DNA of 64,000 nucleotides from contig NZ_JBFOHP010000002.1 of the NCBI RefSeq assembly GCF_040907265.1, positions 8,184,001-8,248,000 on the forward strand, in the 5' to 3' direction. Position numbers and translations under genes: made by a program. The notes under the pieces were generated by a model, which saw nothing but the letters and a program-made list of their open reading frames with translations, searched no databases and was not told where the DNA came from. This document shows, piece after piece, positions 1-8,211 of the stretch (position 1 is the first letter of the stretch; each line of letters starts with the position of its first letter). The stretch is from Streptomyces sclerotialus. Its GTDB lineage: Bacteria; Actinomycetota; Actinomycetes; Streptomycetales; Streptomycetaceae.

Positions 1-854
1 GCGTCGGTCAGGCCGAGTGGGAAAGCCACGGCGTTGGCGGCCAGTCCCGCTGGATCGGCGAGGGCGACAGGCACCACCGTGGCCGCCAGGACGATGAGGC
101 AGCTGCCTGCGCAGTGCAGCGCGGGGCGCCGGCCGTACCGTACGGAGAGCAGCGCGAGCGCCACCGGTACCGCCGGCCAGGCCGTCCACTTCAGGGCCGC
201 CGCGGCGCCCACGACCAGGCCCGCGCGCCCGCCGTCACCTCGCCCGGCGAATGCCGGTCCCAGGCAGGCCAGGGCAGCGACCGGCAGGTCTATGCCGCCC
301 GTGGCCAGCGGCAGCGCCACGAGCGGGCAGGCGGACATGAGGAGTACGGGGACGGGCGCCGAGCGCCGGGCGATGCGCAGGGCAGCCGCCATGGTCACGG
401 CGAAGACGGCGGTGAAGTACCAGCGGGCGTCGGTCGCCGGGCCGGGGCCCAGCAGCGCGGCGGGCAGGCCGAAGACGGACATGCCTGGCAGGTACGGGTT
501 GTAGTCGGCGACGTCGGTGGCGTTCGCGAGATACGGGCTGCCGGTGTGCAGCAGCAGCCGCGCCGAGCGTTCGACGACCGCGACCTCCGGTTGTGCCCGG
601 TCCGCCGCGACCAGTACGACGAGTGGCAGCAGCACCGCCCCCACCACCGCCAGGGCCGCCGGTACCGCGCTTCCGGAGCGCCGGGACCGGCCGGCGGCGA
701 GCGCGGCGGCCGCGTAGCCGGCGCCGGCCGTGAACGCCCATACGCGGTGCGGTCCGAGGTCGGTCACCGCGCCCATGAGCAGCGCGCACCCCGCGCACAG
801 CGCCCAACAGCGGCGCTCGGTGGGAAGGGGCGGGTGGCGGAAAGCGGAGAACAT
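1..854 (-). CDS. Polytopic membrane protein, GT87-like (C-terminus outside window)
   Basis: The minus-strand frame opens with ATG at 854 and stays open to the window edge, giving 284 residues without a stop. It is rich in hydrophobic segments, and a loop at about residues 110-135 reads YLANATDVADYNPYLPG. That loop resembles the extracytoplasmic loop of GT87/DUF2029 polyprenol-phosphate-mannose-dependent transferases, which act at the outer face of the membrane. The family call rests on the loop and the membrane topology only. The gene is divergent from the sensor kinase that follows, so both promoters should lie in 855-996. A generic Streptomyces membrane protein is the alternative. Confidence 0.62.
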   Translation of the reverse strand, partial: MFSAFRHPPLPTERRCWALCAGCALLMGAVTDLGPHRVWAFTAGAGYAAAALAAGRSRRSGSAVPAALAVVGAVLLPLVVLVAADRAQPEVAVVERSARLLLHTGSPYLANATDVADYNPYLPGMSVFGLPAALLGPGPATDARWYFTAVFAVTMAAALRIARRSAPVPVLLMSACPLVALPLATGGIDLPVAALACLGPAFAGRGDGGRAGLVVGAAAALKWTAWPAVPVALALLSVRYGRRPALHCAGSCLIVLAATVVPVALADPAGLAANAVAFPLGLTD

Positions 855-996
855 GACCAGGACGTTAGGGATCGGAGGGGGTCCGGCGCGTCGGAGCAGG
901 CTCCGCTCTCTGCGGTCAACCCGTGGTACTACACGGTGTCGTTGGATCATCCTCGACGACGACGCGGCCTCGGGCGGCCGGCCCGAGGATGGAGGC

Positions 997-2466
997 ATGA
1001 GGCTCTCCCCGCGCGCATGGTTCGCCTCCCCGTTCTTCCCGTGGGTCACGGGCGGGGTGCTGACCGTCCTCGCCGTCCCCGAGATCCGGCGCATGGACGC
1101 CATGTCACCGGTCATCCTGGCCGCCACCTTCGCGGCCACCGTCCCGTTGATATGGCGCCGCTCGCACCCGGCCGTCGCGTACGTGTCCGTGGCCGGCTCC
1201 TTCGCGAGCTGGCTGACCTGGGGCCAGCTGTGGGTGACCGCGTGCGTGGCCGGTTCCCTGGGCTTCTTCACACTCGCCAGGCACCGGGTGACCGCCCCGT
1301 TCGTCCTCGCTGCGTGCGGAGCGGCCGGTGCGTTCCTGGTCAACTGGCTGCGCATACTGCGCGGCTACTACGGGCAGTACGGGCCGGAAGCCCTCACCGC
1401 GACGCACTTCGTCGACGGCTTCATGATCGCGGTGGCCATCGTTGCCACGGTCAGCCTCGGCGACGCGCTGCGCAGCCGGGAGGAGACCCGTAAGGTACGC
1501 GACACCGCACAGGCCCGGCTGATCGCCGAGGAACGCCGCCGGGCGGTGGCCGAGGAACGTGCCGTCATCGCCCGCGAACTGCACGACGTGGTCGCCCACT
1601 CCGTCTCGGTGATCGCGCTGCAGGCGGAGAGCGCCACCTACACCACGCCTGACCTCTCCCCGCAGGCGCGCGACGGCTTCCAGCAGATCGCCGCCTCGGC
1701 CCGTTCCTCGCTGACCGAGCTGCGACAACTGCTGGGCGTCCTGCGCTCGGGCACCGCCGTGTACGGTGCCGCGCAACCGCAGCTGCCTGGCGGCGCGGAC
1801 CTGGCCAGCGGTACGGCCCTGGCCAGCGGCGCGCAAGTTCCCGGCGGTGCGAAGCTGGGCGGTGCCGCGGAACTCCCCGGTGGCGTAGGGCTAAGCGGCG
1901 GTGTGGAGCCGGCCGGTGGTGCGTCCCTGGCCGGTGGCGCGAGGCTGGGCGGTGGCGCGGAACTCGCCGGCGGCGTGGAGCGAGGCGGTGGCGTGGAGCC
2001 GGCCGGTGGTGCGTCCCTGGCCGGTGGCGCGGAACTCGCCCCGCAGCCGTCACTCGCCGACCTGGAGCACCTCATGGCGCAGCACCGCGCGGCGGGCGGC
2101 AGCGTCACCCTGCGGACCGCGGGGGCGCGCGGTGACCTGCCGGGGACGCTGGAGCTGACGGCCTATCGGATCGTGCAGGAGGCGCTCACCAACGTCCGCC
2201 GCCATGCCCCTGGCGCGCACGCGATGGTGGACGTGGAGTACCGCCCAGGCCGGCTGGACCTGTCCGTCGCCGACGACGGCAGCGCGCCGGCGCCCGCGCC
2301 CCGCCCGGAGGCGGTGCCGGGCCACGGCCTCGCCGGCATGCGCGAGCGCGCCGCGCTCCTGGGCGGCCGGCTCACCGTGGGCCAGGAGCCGGGCGGCGGT
2401 TTCCGTGTCGCCGCCGAGCTGCCCGTACGGCGGCCCGCCGGCGCGGCGAGCGGAGGCGCGTCATGA
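997..2466 (+). CDS. Sensor histidine kinase (NarL/DesK type) with hexapeptide-repeat insert
   Basis: This is a 489-residue membrane kinase that should autophosphorylate and pass phosphate to the response regulator encoded directly after it. The N-terminal 160 residues hold several membrane helices. The HisKA_3 dimerisation box reads ELHDVVAHSVSVI with the phospho-accepting His at about residue 196. The ATPase domain follows from about residue 375, with an N-box (EALTNVRRHA) and a G-box (GHGLAGMRERA). Residues 265-348, between the two domains, are fourteen copies of a Gly-Gly-Ala/Val hexapeptide, which is not part of the family fold. ATG 997 was chosen because the hydrophobic domain begins there; upstream in-frame sequence looks non-coding. 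The stop overlaps the next start (ATGA). Confidence 0.9.
   Translation: MRLSPRAWFASPFFPWVTGGVLTVLAVPEIRRMDAMSPVILAATFAATVPLIWRRSHPAVAYVSVAGSFASWLTWGQLWVTACVAGSLGFFTLARHRVTAPFVLAACGAAGAFLVNWLRILRGYYGQYGPEALTATHFVDGFMIAVAIVATVSLGDALRSREETRKVRDTAQARLIAEERRRAVAEERAVIARELHDVVAHSVSVIALQAESATYTTPDLSPQARDGFQQIAASARSSLTELRQLLGVLRSGTAVYGAAQPQLPGGADLASGTALASGAQVPGGAKLGGAAELPGGVGLSGGVEPAGGASLAGGARLGGGAELAGGVERGGGVEPAGGASLAGGAELAPQPSLADLEHLMAQHRAAGGSVTLRTAGARGDLPGTLELTAYRIVQEALTNVRRHAPGAHAMVDVEYRPGRLDLSVADDGSAPAPAPRPEAVPGHGLAGMRERAALLGGRLTVGQEPGGGFRVAAELPVRRPAGAASGGAS
1789..2040 (+). repeat. 18-bp coding minisatellite, 14 units
   Basis: Fourteen consecutive 18-bp units each encode a GG(A/V)xLx-like hexapeptide. 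The array lies exactly between the dimerisation and ATPase domains of the kinase at 997-2466. Units are degenerate, but the Gly-Gly pair repeats every six residues, with one Ser-Gly and one Gly-Ala variant. Confidence 0.9.
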
Positions 2467-3122
2467 TCCGCGTCCTCATCGCCGACGACCAGGCCATAGT
2501 CCGTACGGCCATCGCCAACCTGCTGTCGACGCAGGAGGAGATCGAGGTCGTCGGCGAGGCGGAGGACGGCGCGGAGGCGGTACGGCTCGCCGACGAGCTG
2601 CGGCCGGACGTCGCGCTGCTCGACATCCGCATGCCCACGATGAACGGCATCGAGGCCGCCCGCATCATCCTCTCCCGGCCCGGCACCGCGACGAAGGCGC
2701 TGATGCTGACCACCTTCGATCTCGACGCCTACGTCTACGACGCACTGTCCGCGGGAGCCAGCGGGTTCCTGCTCAAGGACGCCACCTTTCCCGAACTCCT
2801 GCACGCGGTACGGGTGGTGGCTGCCGGCAACGCCCTGCTGGCACCTGAAGTGACCAAACGCCTCATCACGGAGTTCGTCCGCCAGCGCCCGTCGGCGGCC
2901 CGGCCGCACTGCGACGCCGGTGAGCTCACCACCCGGGAGGCCGAGGTGCTGACGCTCATCGCCCGTGGTCTGTCCAACGCGGACATCGCCCAGCGCCTGA
3001 CGATCAGCAACCACACGGTGAAGACCCACATCAACCGCATCTTCACCAAGCTCCGGCTGGCCGACCGCGCCCAGGCGGTGATCCGCGCGTACGAGATGGG
3101 CCTGGTGGAGCCCGCCTCGTGA
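2463..3122 (+). CDS. NarL/LuxR-family response regulator
   Basis: A 219-residue DNA-binding regulator and partner of the upstream kinase, with which it shares a four-base start-stop overlap that implies coupled translation. The receiver domain has the acidic pair near residues 9-10, the phospho-acceptor Asp54 in DIRMPT, and the conserved Lys at about 104 in LLKDA. The LuxR-type helix-turn-helix occupies residues 150-210 (LTTREAEVLTLIARGLSNADIA). The target genes are unknown. No ABC exporter is adjacent, unlike the second system of this type near 41 kb. Confidence 0.95.
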   Translation: MIRVLIADDQAIVRTAIANLLSTQEEIEVVGEAEDGAEAVRLADELRPDVALLDIRMPTMNGIEAARIILSRPGTATKALMLTTFDLDAYVYDALSAGASGFLLKDATFPELLHAVRVVAAGNALLAPEVTKRLITEFVRQRPSAARPHCDAGELTTREAEVLTLIARGLSNADIAQRLTISNHTVKTHINRIFTKLRLADRAQAVIRAYEMGLVEPAS

Positions 3123-3342
3123 TCGCGCCCGGCGCTCTTGCGCCCGGCACTCTTGCTCGCGAGGAGCGCGGCAATACCACGAGTCGAACCCTTATGCCCG
3201 GTATTTCGCTCAAGGTGGAAAAGGATGATGTGAGCGCGGTATGTCGTGGAGCATTCTTGTTGCGACAGTGACGCAGCCCGTCGGGCGGTGTATCGGCGGT
3301 CTCTGCGGCATGTCGTGCCATGGGAGAACAAGGGGGAGAAGA

Positions 3343-3714
3343 ATGCGAAAGATCGCCAAGGCCGCTGCGCTGACGTTCGCCGTGGGAGCACTCGCCACGG
3401 TGGGTGCGGCCAACGCCACCGCAGCCCCGGCCGCCAGCCTGCACGGCTGTCCTTCTGGAGCCGTGTGCGTCTACCCGCAGAACGCCGGGTGGAACGGCGA
3501 CCGCCCGTCGCTCGTCTTCTACAGCTACGGGGCCCACAACCTGAGCAACCAGGTCGGGCAGCATTACGTCCTGAACAACCAGACCGGGGGAGCGACGGCT
3601 CGCACCTGCACGGGCTACAACGGCACGGGGGACTGCCAGGGCTACATCCAGCCCGGGTACTACGTGGACAAGGACCTGACGCCGATCAACTCGATCCTCC
3701 TCGTGCGGCCGTAG
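3343..3714 (+). CDS. Secreted peptidase inhibitor-like protein (I36 family)
   Basis: A 123-residue exported protein. A Sec signal peptide occupies residues 1-28 (MRKIAKAAALTFAVGALATV, ending at ANATAA). The mature part has four cysteines (HGCPSGAVCVYP and TCTGYNGTGDC) and a beta/gamma-crystallin-like pattern ending in NSILLVRP, which matches the Streptomyces I36 metalloprotease-inhibitor group. ATG 3343 is preceded by the strong ribosome site AGGGGGAGAAG. A longer in-frame start at 3241 would bury the signal peptide and is rejected. The gene is monocistronic and followed by a strong terminator hairpin. Confidence 0.85.
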   Translation: MRKIAKAAALTFAVGALATVGAANATAAPAASLHGCPSGAVCVYPQNAGWNGDRPSLVFYSYGAHNLSNQVGQHYVLNNQTGGATARTCTGYNGTGDCQGYIQPGYYVDKDLTPINSILLVRP

Positions 3715-3744
3715 TAACACCCCTACGGGGCACAGCAGTTCGCT

Positions 3745-3779
3745 CGGGCCGGGCCCCTCAGGAACAGGGGCCCGGCCCG
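3745..3779 (+). terminator. Hairpin terminator after the I36 gene
   Basis: A perfect 14-bp inverted repeat (CGGGCCGGGCCCCT at 3745-3758 and its complement at 3766-3779) with a 7-base loop begins 30 bases after the stop codon. It lacks a U-tract, as is common in Streptomyces, and lies between convergent genes, so it may serve both. Confidence 0.8.
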
Positions 3780-3835
3780 GGCGCCGTCACGTCACCACTC
3801 CCCGCACCCCATCCGTACCCTCGCATCTCTGCTGG

Positions 3836-4453
3836 TCACAGGCTCGTGAGGAGATCGTCGAGCGGGTCCGGCACGTCGTCGAGATCGAGGGCTTCGACGA
3901 GAAGACTGCCGTAGCGGATCTTGCGGCCCTTCTTCGTGCCGAGGAAGCGCCGCAACTGCTGTTGCCGGGATCGGCCGTGTTGTGCGGGCTGGTTCAGGAA
4001 GGTCTGCCAGGGGCGGAGGTCACCCTCGGCCCGGACGATCTCCTCGACTCCTGCCGTGCCCAGTGCGCGGATGAGCTCGTCCTCCAGGTCCGCCACGCAC
4101 ACGAAGAAGTCCCGGTGCGGCGCTCTTGCCCGCTCCAGGCCGCGTTCGTAGAAGCGCTGCTCTCCCTTGTCGCACAGTCCGGCCAGGCGGAGGCCAAGGC
4201 CCGGCGGCCCGAGGAGGCAGGCGTAACGGCCGACGCTCATCGCTCCGCCCATCGGTACGACGCACACTCCCTCGGTGGCCAGGTCCCGGCCACGCCGTGC
4301 GGCCAGTGTCTCGACGGCCGCGAGGTCGCTCGGCCCTTCCAGCAGCACCGCCGTCCGCACCCCCAGCCGCACGGCCAGTTCACTCGCCGGCCCGCCGGGA
4401 CCACCGGCCGCCCAGTCACTCACCGCGTCCCGGAACGCACCCATATCCGCCAT
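3836..4453 (-). CDS. TOPRIM-domain protein, OLD-nuclease-like
   Basis: A 205-residue soluble protein. The frame contains TOPRIM motifs of the OLD type: the acidic loop AVLLEGPSDLAAVE at about residues 30-43, then DLEDELIRALG near residue 120. TOPRIM domains of this type bind Mg2+ and cleave or rejoin DNA. The ATPase domain of full OLD nucleases is missing, so this is the stand-alone form frequent in Streptomyces. The start at MADMGAF (ATG 4453) was chosen over the longer frame because upstream residues overlap the divergent TetR promoter. It may be a nucleotidyl-transferase-like protein rather than an active nuclease. Confidence 0.75.
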   Translation of the reverse strand: MADMGAFRDAVSDWAAGGPGGPASELAVRLGVRTAVLLEGPSDLAAVETLAARRGRDLATEGVCVVPMGGAMSVGRYACLLGPPGLGLRLAGLCDKGEQRFYERGLERARAPHRDFFVCVADLEDELIRALGTAGVEEIVRAEGDLRPWQTFLNQPAQHGRSRQQQLRRFLGTKKGRKIRYGSLLVEALDLDDVPDPLDDLLTSL

Positions 4454-4629
4454 GGAGCGAGTCTGCACCCCCGCCGACGGCACGGCACCCGATATTCGAC
4501 GCCCCTCCTCGAACGCCCGGCCCCCGATTCGCGTTTGCCGTTCGCAGACGGTCCACCATGCCGTGACTGTTCGCTGCAACCGCCCAGCCCACACCGTTGC
4601 GTTGCCGTACCCGCGCCTTCTACTATCCT

Positions 4630-4653
4630 GAACATGTTCGGTGAACGCGTTCA
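4630..4653. promoter_or_regulatory. Twin palindromic operator over the TetR start codon
   Basis: Two palindromes lie side by side: GAACATGTTC (4630-4639) and TGAACGCGTTCA (4642-4653). Their centres are 13 bp apart. The first contains the ATG of the TetR gene itself, so binding would block expression directly. TetR dimers commonly recognise TGAAC-type half sites. Confidence 0.7.
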
Positions 4654-5212
4654 GCCAACTCGTGCTGAACAGAAACGACGTACTACGGCCCGCGTCACAG
4701 AGGCTGCCGCACGACTCTTCCAGGAGCACGGCTTCCACGGCACAACGGTGCGTCAGATCGCCACGGCGGCAGGCGTCTCCGTAGGTGCCGTGATGGCGGT
4801 GGGGGACAAGGAGTCACTGCTGAGCCTGGTGTACGACCAGGCCATCGCCGCCCGCATCCCCGCGCCCCCGGAGGCCGGGTCCACCACTCCTGCGGTCGAT
4901 TACCTGTCCCGTTACTTCCACCCGTTCATCGACCTGTTCGTCGAGCACGAAGAACTGGCGCGCGCGTACTTCCGGGCCCTGACCCGAGGCCGACCCGAGA
5001 ACGCGGCCCTCGGCGGTCTGCGCACGCTGACCGAGGGCAATCTCACCGCCGCGATGGTGAACGCGGGCATGCCGGAAGCCCGCGCCCGGCTCGGCGCGCA
5101 GGTGATGTTCACCAGCTACCTGGGCGAGCTGATGCTGCTCGCTGCGGGAACCACCGATCACCAGCAGACGGCAACCAGAATCCGGCACACCGCTGAGTTC
5201 GTCACCGCGTGA
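4634..5212 (+). CDS. TetR-family transcriptional repressor
   Basis: A 192-residue regulator. The N-terminal helix-turn-helix spans residues 10-56 (AAARLFQEHGFHGTTVRQIA, then AAGVSVGAVM). The ligand-binding C-terminal helical domain is unassigned. It is followed after 46 bases by a DoxX-like membrane gene on the same strand, its likely target. The start ATG lies inside a palindrome, which suggests autoregulation. A longer frame extending to 3962 is a shadow of the TOPRIM gene. Confidence 0.93.
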   Translation: MFGERVQPTRAEQKRRTTARVTEAAARLFQEHGFHGTTVRQIATAAGVSVGAVMAVGDKESLLSLVYDQAIAARIPAPPEAGSTTPAVDYLSRYFHPFIDLFVEHEELARAYFRALTRGRPENAALGGLRTLTEGNLTAAMVNAGMPEARARLGAQVMFTSYLGELMLLAAGTTDHQQTATRIRHTAEFVTA

Positions 5213-5258
5213 GCGCGTGCGAGCCGAGTTCGCCACCGCGCAGGAAAGGTAATCCCCG

Positions 5259-5627
5259 ATGTCTCTCTCCGAACTTCCCTCTCCGGTCTGGCCGGTCCTG
5301 GTCCTGCTCGTGACGCAAGCCGGCGACGCCGTGATGATGCTGCGCCCGCCGAAGTTCATAGTCGACTGCCTGGAAGGCGTACGGTTCCCGCGCGACTGGT
5401 GGTGGGCCCTGACCACGGCCAAGCTGGCCTCGGTCGCGGGGCTCCTCGCCGGGCTCTGGGTGCCCGGCGTCGCCATGACGACCACCGCGGCCATCGTGGT
5501 GTACTTCCTCGCGGCCGCCGTCGCCCACCTTCGTGCGAGAGCCCTGAACTCCGCGTTCTGGATCAACTGCCTCGGCATGCTCCTGCTCTCCCTGGCCGTA
5601 CTCGTGGTGAGCTTCGTGCGCTTGTGA
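5259..5627 (+). CDS. DoxX-like small membrane protein
   Basis: A 122-residue protein with four predicted membrane helices. The pattern (GDAVMMLRPPKFIVDCLEG, then W-W-ALTTAKLASVAGLLAGL) matches the DoxX-like group, whose members are small quinone- or redox-associated membrane proteins of uncertain function. A ribosome site AGGAAAGG precedes ATG 5259. It forms an operon with the TetR gene, so it is probably induced by that repressor's ligand. Confidence 0.8.
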   Translation: MSLSELPSPVWPVLVLLVTQAGDAVMMLRPPKFIVDCLEGVRFPRDWWWALTTAKLASVAGLLAGLWVPGVAMTTTAAIVVYFLAAAVAHLRARALNSAFWINCLGMLLLSLAVLVVSFVRL

Positions 5628-5642
5628 CACGCCATGGGCGCA

Positions 5643-6139
5643 GCCACTGTGTCAGGGGGCAGAGCACCGAGCTCAGCTCCTGGACCGTGGTGTGTCTCAG
5701 CGTGCCGGTGCTGACGGCCACCCTGGGACGCAACAGGCCATACGTGAACGCGCACGGCGCCGCGGTGTCGAACACGTCCACTTCACTCTGCAGCCCCGCT
5801 CGGAGAGCCGCAGCCTCGAGCGCCCTGGCTTCGTCCGGCGAGCGCGCCGCGACCCGTTCCTGCACTGCGCGCCGCAGTTGCCGGCTTGCGCGCAGCCCGT
5901 GCCACAGCCGTCCGGTCGAACGGGCGGCGCCACCGACGGACAGGGCGAGCAGCGCCGCTCCCGCCCAGAACGGTCCGGAGCTGCAGCGTATCCACTCCGC
6001 GGTGCGCGATCTGCCAGGCGAGAGCCATCCCGAGACAGCATGTGACGAACGTGACCGCAGCGCAGAGCCCGACGGTGAAGACGACCAGCAGCCAGAACGC
6101 CCTGTCCCCGCCGCAGCGCACCGGCGGTGTATCCGTCAT
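5643..6139 (-). pseudogene. Truncated, frameshifted M56 (BlaR1/MecR1-type) membrane peptidase
   Basis: ATG 6139 overlaps the stop of the BlaI-type gene (ATGA), as in intact sensor-repressor pairs. The first 40 residues include a membrane helix (FWLLVVFTVGLCAAVTFV). Near 5980 the reading must change frame to continue the M56-like sequence: GPFWAGAALLALSVGGAAR, then FTYGLLRPRVAVSTGTLRH. The match stops at VQELSSVL, just before the place where the family has its HExxH zinc motif. The protease is therefore missing its active site and is presumed dead. Confidence 0.75.
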
Positions 6140-6486
6140 GGGGCCTCCGCCAGCAACCGACGCAGCCGCTCACGCAGCTCCGGATCGAGGGAAGCCTCGG
6201 CCGCGAAGTGCGCGACCGCGCTCTCCCCGTGCGTGCGCAACACCTCTCGTACGGCGAGCGCAGCCTCGTCGGCGACGGCCGGTGTGTACTCGTACCCGCG
6301 GCCGTGACGCGACCGGTCGAGCATGCCCTTCTCGGCAAGGCGAGTCATGACGGTCATCACCGTCGTGTACGCGAGCGGCCGCGGACGACTTTCGTTCAGC
6401 ACGTCCAGCACCTCACGCACGGACATCGGGCGCTTCTCGCGCCAGCACGCCTGCATGACGTCGTTCTCCAGTGCCCCCAGGGTCAC
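6136..6486 (-). CDS. BlaI/MecI/CopY-family repressor
   Basis: A 116-residue winged-helix repressor (LGALENDVMQACW, then SVREVLDVLNE and YTTVMTVMTRLAEKGML). Members repress beta-lactamase or copper genes until cleaved by an M56 partner or relieved by metal. GTG 6486 is preceded by GGAAGG at good spacing; an earlier GTG at 6495 has no spacer. The M56 partner gene downstream is broken, so control by proteolysis looks lost. The neighbouring genes suggest a metal-responsive role, but this is inferred from context. Confidence 0.9.
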   Translation of the reverse strand: MTLGALENDVMQACWREKRPMSVREVLDVLNESRPRPLAYTTVMTVMTRLAEKGMLDRSRHGRGYEYTPAVADEAALAVREVLRTHGESAVAHFAAEASLDPELRERLRRLLAEAP

Positions 6487-6512
6487 CGTGATCACCTTCC
6501 CGAGCCGGTGCC

Positions 6513-6530
6513 TACTATGCGAGCGTAGTA
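6513..6530. promoter_or_regulatory. BlaI-type operator
   Basis: The interrupted palindrome TACTATGC-GA-GCGTAGTA (15 of 16 arm positions pair as an inverted repeat) sits 27 bases upstream of the BlaI-type start. BlaI-family repressors bind TACnA/TnGTA-type dyads, so this is the expected autoregulatory site. Confidence 0.75.
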
Positions 6531-6810
6531 CGCGGTTCGGGCGGGGAGGCGCCCCAGCCAGCGGACGAGCGGCCCGCCGAGCAGGTCGAGCACCTGGCCG
6601 CCCGCGATGCCGAGGATCACGGAGGCGCCCGCACCTCCTTCCCCCCTGGACCTCCTTCCCCCCCTGGACCGGCGCGTCCAGCTGCCTTGCTCGTCCCCAC
6701 TCTCGACCAGCCCCTCGACCGCCTCCTGGCCCTCTTCCGCCGGCACACCTGGCGACCAGCAGGGAGCCGGCCGGAGTCCTTCGGTATGGTCGGGTCCGGA
6801 GGTCATATCT

Positions 6811-7275
6811 GTGCGTGTGAGCCGGAAGATGCAAGCGGCCGGTGCCTGGGGGCACCTGCTGCTCGTCGTCGTGCTCGCGCTGGGGATCTTCGTGATGCAC
6901 ACGCTGGGTCACCCGAAGGACACCTCCGGGACCGGTACGCCCATGGAGAGGGGAGCGGCCGCGCACGGTGTTGTCGCGAGCGCCCACCCGGACCATGGCA
7001 TGGATGCGGCTACGACACCGACAGTCGTCGTTGCCCCGCAGGCCGCGGACCACGACGCGAAGGCGTCTTCGCACACCCCCGGCATGGCGATGGACATGAC
7101 CTCGCTGTGCGTGGCCGTGCTCGGCACGTGGGTCCTGGCCGGCCTCCTCTGGGCGGCGCTCCGCCGCAGGACGGACTGGCTGGTACGGCTTCGTGCCGGT
7201 CTCCTGGCCGCCCTGCGTCCCGAGCCGCCACCGCGCAGACCCGTCCTCGCTCGCCTGTCAGTCCTGCGGATATAG
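6811..7275 (+). CDS. DUF6153-like membrane protein
   Basis: A 154-residue protein with an N-terminal membrane helix (HLLLVVVLALGIFVMHTLGHP) and a second near residue 105 (LCVAVLGTWVLAGLLWAAL). The loop between them is rich in His and Met. This composition matches the DUF6153 family found beside DUF305 and copper genes in Streptomyces. GTG 6811 follows GGAGG with an 8-base spacer and fixes the start. It leads the gene set that continues with DUF305 and is 325 bases from the BlaI start across a region with no confident gene. Confidence 0.72.
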   Translation: MRVSRKMQAAGAWGHLLLVVVLALGIFVMHTLGHPKDTSGTGTPMERGAAAHGVVASAHPDHGMDAATTPTVVVAPQAADHDAKASSHTPGMAMDMTSLCVAVLGTWVLAGLLWAALRRRTDWLVRLRAGLLAALRPEPPPRRPVLARLSVLRI

Positions 7276-7364
7276 GCCGAACACCATCGCGGGCGCTTTC
7301 CGCTGCCCGCATTGCCTGTTCGCCACCCATTTCGCAACGACAGACAAGCACGAGGTTTCCTGTC

Positions 7365-8051
7365 ATGAACGCCATCAAGCGAAGCATCCACCGTCCGCGA
7401 ACCCGCCGTATCGCCCTGGTCGGCACCGTTGCCGCCGCGGGGTTGCTCCTCGCCGCCTGTGGCGGCAACGACGACATGAGCGGCATGGATCACGGGAGCA
7501 AGAGCCCCTCGGCGAGTGTCACCTCCGGGAGCAACCCGGCACCGGGCGCGTTCAACGACGCGGACGTGATGTTCGCGCAGATGATGATCCCCCATCACGA
7601 GCAGGCCGTGAAGATGTCGCAGCTCGCCGACGGCCGAGCCAAGGACGCCGAGGTCAAGGACCTCGCCGGGGAGATCGAGAAGGCCCAGGGCCCCGAGATC
7701 GAGAAGATGAAGTCCTGGCTCAAGGCGTGGGGCGAGCCCACGTCGCCCAGCGGCGGCATGGATCACAGCGGCATGCCCGGGATGGACCACGGCTCCGGGA
7801 GCTCCGAGGGCTCCGGCATGTCCGGGATGATGTCCGACAAGGACATGAAGGAGCTCAAGGCCGCCAAGGGCACGGACTTCGACAAGATGTTCGCCAAGAT
7901 GATGATCGACCACCACAACGGTGCGATCGACATGGCCAAGGACGAGCAGAAGAACGGCAAGAACACCACGGCGAAGAAGCTCGCCGGTGACGTGGTCAAG
8001 GCCCAGTCCACCGAGGTCGACCAGCTGAACAAGATCCTCGACCGGCTCTGA
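7365..8051 (+). CDS. DUF305 lipoprotein (metal-binding, ferritin-like)
   Basis: A 228-residue lipoprotein. The signal ends in a lipobox (GLLLAACGG), followed by a His/Met-rich linker (DDMSGMDHGS). Two DUF305 half-repeats follow, each with a His-His motif (MMIPHHEQAVKMSQLA near residue 82; MMIDHHNGAIDMA near residue 188), separated by another Met-His-rich stretch. The family is thought to bind metal outside the membrane. ATG 7365 is preceded by GAGG. A decayed second DUF305 copy lies at 9371-9475. Confidence 0.9.
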   Translation: MNAIKRSIHRPRTRRIALVGTVAAAGLLLAACGGNDDMSGMDHGSKSPSASVTSGSNPAPGAFNDADVMFAQMMIPHHEQAVKMSQLADGRAKDAEVKDLAGEIEKAQGPEIEKMKSWLKAWGEPTSPSGGMDHSGMPGMDHGSGSSEGSGMSGMMSDKDMKELKAAKGTDFDKMFAKMMIDHHNGAIDMAKDEQKNGKNTTAKKLAGDVVKAQSTEVDQLNKILDRL

Positions 8052-8067
8052 CCAAGCGGTTCACGAG

Positions 8068-8104
8068 TCGACCGCGGGCCTCTGCAGAGACGGCCCGCGG
8101 TCGA
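8068..8104 (+). terminator. Hairpin terminator after DUF305
   Basis: A perfect 13-bp inverted repeat TCGACCGCGGGCC (8068-8080) and its complement (8092-8104) flank an 11-base loop, starting 16 bases after the DUF305 stop. Confidence 0.82.
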
Positions 8105-8211
8105 CCCGTCGCTCTTGCCATCAGCTCCGCCGACACCGGCCCATCGCCCCTGCCGACACCGGTTCGCCGCACATCGACCCGGTGCGGCCACACGATCATC
8201 AGGACCCTCCC

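Noticed and set aside
1565..2108. Pro/His-rich minus-strand frames opposite the kinase repeat
   Set aside because: They merely translate the complement of the 18-bp array; no ribosome site or domain is present.
6632..6669. Doubled CTCCTTCCCCC-CTGGAC stretch upstream of the DUF6153 gene as a separate regulatory element
   Set aside because: Only two imperfect copies exist and they do not coincide with a dyad or promoter motif.
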